In this document: in pieces, positions 62,915 through 64,000 of the stretch
How the letters are laid out: every line of letters begins with the position of its first letter
Position numbering within the stretch: the first letter of the stretch is position 1
From: Butyrivibrio sp.
GTDB taxonomy: Bacteria > Bacillota > Clostridia > Lachnospirales > Lachnospiraceae
DNA: 64,000 nt
Assembly: GCF_017635265.1 (NCBI RefSeq)
Contig: NZ_JAGBLU010000104.1
Span: 62,001-126,000 of the forward strand
Direction of reading: 5' to 3'
Notes under the pieces: model-generated
The model's input: only the letters and a program-made list of their open reading frames with translations
Database searches by the model: none
What the model was told of the DNA's origin: nothing
Translations under genes and position numbers: made by a program

Positions 62915-64000
62915 ATGGACAGATGGGAGCTTGGATACGAAGGCTTTGTTTGCCAGTACATGGTTTCGGGACCAAAGGTAAGTGATTATGAATCGGATAT
63001 TGTTGACGAAGATCAGTTTAAATTAGAGGAACGCTTAAGAAAGCAGATTGCCAGGAACCTGATAATAAAAGATGACGCAGGAATTGATATTGGCAGTGGG
63101 AAAGCGTTGGTCGGCGAAAAGTCAGATATTGGCTGTGAGTGGGAAACAGCAGCAACTTTAGGGAATGGATTTATAGATAAGTCTGCGTTTTATTCGACCT
63201 TAAAGAAAATAGAACTTGAGGTGTCAACAGTTCTGGTAGCATCAGAAAGTACAAGGACTACAATTAGCCTATGGTCATATATGGCTGCGGCCTTATTCGT
63301 GAATGGCAATTATGAAGGCGGTACTGATACGCCCGTTTATAAGCCCATTACCTACAAAGATGTAGAAGTAAAGCTTAATAAAGGTGAAAACGAAGTTCTT
63401 ATCAAGTGCTTAAACTTAGGGGTTAGGGATACCAGAAATATTGTCGGAGTACAGGTTCTTGATAAAAGAGAAAAGATTTGTGTCACTTTGCCTGACAAAA
63501 GGATCAGGGAAAAAGTATATGAAAACTTAAATGAGCTGGGAAATTTGAAATATGAAGACGGAAAGCTTTATCTTGGCTTAAAAGAATACACAATTTCTTT
63601 TCCAAAATGGAAGAGTGACTATGAAGATGGAAGCGAGGATGAAAGTGTTAAGGGAACAGGAGAGTTTGTAATTCCCGATGGCAAAGAATCTGTGAGAGTG
63701 TCCTGTGAAAACCTTGTGGGAGGAGCTTCGTACACAATAGGAAGAACTATTGAACTTTCCGACAGAATATGTTCCCTTGAAGAAACTCAGGAAGAAAAAG
63801 CAGATAAGCAGAGGTATTTAAAGACAATAGCAGAGGTAAAGTCTGCAAACCGCGGAGAATTTGGTTTTTCCATTATGAATATTCTTGCAAGAAAAGCTTT
63901 GGGAATAGATGATCCTTTAGACAGGAAGAGATTTTTTGATGATCTTGATCTTGTGGAGAAAAGAGTTGATTGTGCGGATTTTCTTTTATGCGGGATTATC
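62915..64000 (+). CDS. Large protein of unknown function, 3' truncated by window
   Basis: The frame is open from ATG 62915 (or 62903) to the last base, over 360 residues, with no stop in the window. AGAGGAG at 62896-62902 lies upstream. Seen: WELGYEGFVCQYMVSGP near the start, SLWSYMAAALFVNGNY (about residue 117) and YKPITYKDVEVKLNKG, which look like a beta-sandwich carbohydrate-binding-type region, then a helical part. I do not know the family; similar long proteins occur in sugar-use loci of Firmicutes. Its place after a mannosidase and importer suggests glycan breakdown. Confidence 0.72.
   Translation, partial: MDRWELGYEGFVCQYMVSGPKVSDYESDIVDEDQFKLEERLRKQIARNLIIKDDAGIDIGSGKALVGEKSDIGCEWETAATLGNGFIDKSAFYSTLKKIELEVSTVLVASESTRTTISLWSYMAAALFVNGNYEGGTDTPVYKPITYKDVEVKLNKGENEVLIKCLNLGVRDTRNIVGVQVLDKREKICVTLPDKRIREKVYENLNELGNLKYEDGKLYLGLKEYTISFPKWKSDYEDGSEDESVKGTGEFVIPDGKESVRVSCENLVGGASYTIGRTIELSDRICSLEETQEEKADKQRYLKTIAEVKSANRGEFGFSIMNILARKALGIDDPLDRKRFFDDLDLVEKRVDCADFLLCGII

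Overview
The window is a single stretch of an AT-rich, low-GC Gram-positive chromosome. Strong AGGAGG-type ribosome sites, TG-N-TATAAT promoters, YesM/YesN-type two-component genes, ROK kinase, DUF5107/TPR protein, meso-diaminopimelate dehydrogenase and glycan-degrading enzymes fit a Lachnospiraceae member such as Butyrivibrio or Pseudobutyrivibrio. That assignment is inference from gene content; there is no rRNA or tRNA gene here.

Positions 1-32660 hold a long surface-polysaccharide (capsule/EPS) locus, all on the plus strand and already under way at the left edge with a truncated nucleotide-sugar epimerase. It has GT4, GT2, GT11 (fucosyltransferase-type) and GT17-like glycosyltransferases, two polysaccharide-deacetylase-fold proteins, a sugar formyltransferase, a pyruvyltransferase-family protein and a DUF5672 protein. 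Export can go through two different flippase types, a PglK-like ABC transporter and a Wzx-like MATE-fold protein. In the middle (7627-18173) is an unusual cassette: asparagine synthase, acyl carrier protein, VOC protein, GT4, FkbH-like HAD protein, a second asparagine synthase, an MBOAT acyltransferase and an SGNH-type protein. Read together, it looks like a route that builds an acyl group on a carrier protein and attaches it to the exported glycan. No phosphoglycosyl transferase that starts the repeat unit and no certain Wzy polymerase are visible; a DUF6056 membrane protein is the best polymerase candidate. The locus ends with a GH88/GH105-type hydrolase.

Positions 32700-43900 are sugar metabolism and small housekeeping: ROK fructokinase-like kinase, a small unknown protein, a broken cstA carbon-starvation gene (internal deletion), NUDIX and HAD hydrolases, an AraC regulator plus GH2 glycosidase on the minus strand, and a divergent 1110-residue DUF5107/TPR protein.

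Positions 43900-52800 hold a rhodanese-TtcA fusion, a large lipoprotein, ddh, a PP2C/SpoIIE C-terminal remnant, metY, an NAD salvage set on the minus strand (nadE, pncB, NadR-like adenylyltransferase) and a stand-alone NifU-like protein.

Positions 52900-64000 form a glycan-uptake locus: GH38 alpha-mannosidase, a YesM/YesN-type sensor kinase and regulator, an ABC sugar importer (binding protein and two permeases) and the start of a large unrecognised protein cut by the window edge. The kinase has no good start codon unless a one-base indel in a run of six T is corrected.

Repeats and structures stand out between genes: a run of hairpins at 599-883, a 39-bp hairpin element present twice with one mismatch (599 and 28867), and a near-palindrome of about 180 bp at 4525-4704.
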